A stretch of 64,000 nt of DNA from Oreohelix idahoensis (taxonomy: Eukaryota > Mollusca > Gastropoda > Stylommatophora > Oreohelicidae), in the NCBI GenBank assembly GCA_024509875.1, contig JAMPIV010012453.1, positions 124,001-188,000 of the forward strand, in the 5' to 3' direction. A program made the position numbers and the translations under genes. The number at the start of each line of letters is the position of its first letter. Position 1 is the stretch's first letter. This document shows positions 62,557-64,000 of the stretch, piece after piece. Below the pieces are notes generated by a model. That model ran no database searches. It saw only the letters and a list, made by a program, of their open reading frames with translations, and had not been told where the DNA came from.

Positions 62557-64000
62557 TTGGATGTCGATGGAAACATCCCAGCTGTTACAGACTTTGACAG
62601 ACACGCTCATTTTGAATACTACGTATGTATATCTTCTGTTCTGCTAACAAAATACGACATCAGAGTCACTCTCCAGTGGATACTAGGGCACACAGACATA
62701 CCAGGCAACGATAAAGCAGACAGACTAGCAAAACTAGGAGCAAGCATGGTTCAAACAAACACTCCAGCAAACATGCAGACAGTTAAATGAATACTCCAAA
62801 ACAACTTAAAAGAGGAATAGCTGAACTGATGGGCAAAAGGGTCTACTGGACGTGCCTTGTATAAAGAAATGGCCCATCCCAACAAAAATGACAACATTAA
62901 CCTTTAGCACGCTGCGGGCGACACATGTCGCCGAAGATAACCTATGCTCTGCACGCTGGAGCTGCCATGTGTCGCCTTACGGATATCACCGTTTCTAGCA
63001 TGAGGACTTGTGTACACGTGATTTCAGCCCTGTATGTTAAGTTGTAATGTTATTTGCAAGAGAGTTAGCTTCCGTTTCCGATCTTAAAAAAGCGATGGGT
63101 GTATCCGCATTTATTTTTTGTAAATTTTTTAAATCGAAATGAATCTGCATCAACACACAGCCATTTTTGCTCTAATTTTATTGGATTCTGACGCCATGCA
63201 GTGGGGATGAGATTTTTGTCTTTATAAGCGCTGATATCGGTTCTCAGAATATGTTTGATGGCTGAGATGGAAACGAAAGTAAAATGGCCTTTCAAGTATG
63301 TATAATGTTAGGGGTTAGGACTAGGAATATCGGAAAGATTTAGAATTTCGGCCGAATGTCACAGCTGACGAGAGCGTTTGTTGCTTTGCTACTGATGATG
63401 GGTGTAACGAAAAGATCGTCATTTGATTTGTATTGGTCTATTGGTCAAATGACTTTCATTGAGATGCAAGGGATATGGACCCTTCGTTTGCTGGTTATTT
63501 TTTTAAATTTTTTTTTAAATTTTAAAATAAAAAAAAAATATTTTTTTATTATTTAAAATTTTTTTTTCGTTTTTTTTCATCTTTCCTTTCCTCTCTTCCT
63601 ATCACATCTAATATGTACACAAACAAATTTTATATCATCAGATTCACCATTCATTTATTTATATAAATTCCAAACATGATAGCAATTGACCAAGAAACAC
63701 AAAAACTATAGACATTAAGGGTCACCCACTATAGAAACGGGACGCTGTGAAAAAGAATGCAGCTGGAGGCGAAAATTTTCGCCAAAGAATGCAGCGTGCT
63801 AAAGGTTAATAACCTACGACGTAAGGAGCAGAGCACAATCTTCCAACTAAGAACAAAATACACCAGACTCAACAAGCACTTAAACAAATTAAACCCCACA
63901 CGAGCCTAATTGCAGCAACTGTACCCATCCGTATGAGACAGTTCAGCATGTGCTGCTCACTTGCCCAGGACTCTCCACATAGAGACGACAGCTATTGCCA
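62557..64000 (+). pseudogene. LINE RNase H C-terminal relic, split by a MITE, running off the window
   Basis: The first part reads IRVTLQWILGHTDIPGNDKADRL (near 62650-62740), the end of a LINE RNase H domain, then LAKLGASMVQTNTPANMQTVK. Frame breaks follow. The coding trace continues after the 62901-63805 MITE with STIFQLRTKYTRLNKHLNK (near 63834-63890), CSNCTHPYETVQHVLLTC (63915-63963) and PGLST then a stop. The CxxC...H...C motif is typical of LINE C-termini. It is a different family from the 56847-58064 relic. Confidence 0.7.
62901..63805. mobile_element. piggyBac-like MITE (905 bp)
   Basis: Perfect 15-bp terminal inverted repeats, cctttagcacgctgc (62901-62915) and gcagcgtgctaaagg (63791-63805), are flanked by TTAA on both sides (62897-62900 and 63806-63809). 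TTAA targets and CC(C/T)T ends are diagnostic of piggyBac-type transposons. Subterminal palindromes include ggcgaaaattttcgcc (63768-63783) and the near-palindrome ggcgacacatgtcgcc (about 62917-62932). The interior has an A/T homopolymer block (63495-63570) and no transposase frame, so it is non-autonomous. It interrupts the LINE relic. Confidence 0.88.

Noticed and set aside
1..64000. CRISPR array, rRNA genes, bacterial operons
   Set aside because: No regularly spaced short repeats or rRNA-like sequence were seen; all larger coding regions are retroelement proteins.

Overview
This is a eukaryotic, almost certainly metazoan, intergenic window built nearly entirely of nested retrotransposons. 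No host protein gene was recognised. The mix (several Ty3/Gypsy families with integrase upstream of reverse transcriptase, two RTE-type LINEs, a tRNA-derived SINE, a TTAA-flanked MITE, AT-rich DNA with homopolymers) fits an invertebrate, perhaps a lophotrochozoan such as a mollusc. The taxon is a low-confidence inference.

Layout, using local names. Gy-C is the outer element. Its left LTR (3231-8374; the first part lies left of the window) carries a 5'-truncated LINE, RTE-1 (5352-7964). Its interior (8375-16808) is broken by frameshifts and by a full-length LINE, RTE-2 (11267-14440). Its right LTR is 16809-16874 plus 52292-54805. Gy-B (16875-52286) sits inside that right LTR with TSD catcg. 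Gy-B itself hosts three further elements: Gy-A (17165-26671) in its left LTR, and Gy-E (29223-36211, minus strand) and Gy-D (36857-46425) in its gag. Nearly all LTR ends begin TG and end CA, and most junctions keep a 5-bp target duplication, so the nest can be read base by base. The first 3.2 kb is the 3' end of a second Gy-B copy (Gy-B'). It sits at the same position in the left LTR of Gy-C, which suggests that a Gy-B-loaded LTR was duplicated by recombination.

Gy-A to Gy-D share the order Gag-protease-integrase-RT-RNase H (Gmr1-type) and have no env ORF. Gy-A has one uninterrupted Gag-Pol frame of about 1670 codons and two LTRs that look identical over 1447 bp, so it is the youngest and possibly active. 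Gy-D keeps an intact 1319-codon frame but its gag N-terminus is broken. Gy-B and Gy-C are decayed. Gy-E is unusual: it keeps gag, protease and RNase H, lacks integrase and the RT catalytic core, and has in their place an open 304-codon frame ending in an RRM-like RNA-binding fold.

From 54806 to the end is older DNA: unassigned AT-rich sequence, a SINE with 12-bp TSDs, two LINE RNase H relics, a C-rich hAT-like MITE, a decayed Gypsy gag/integrase relic and a 905-bp piggyBac-like MITE.
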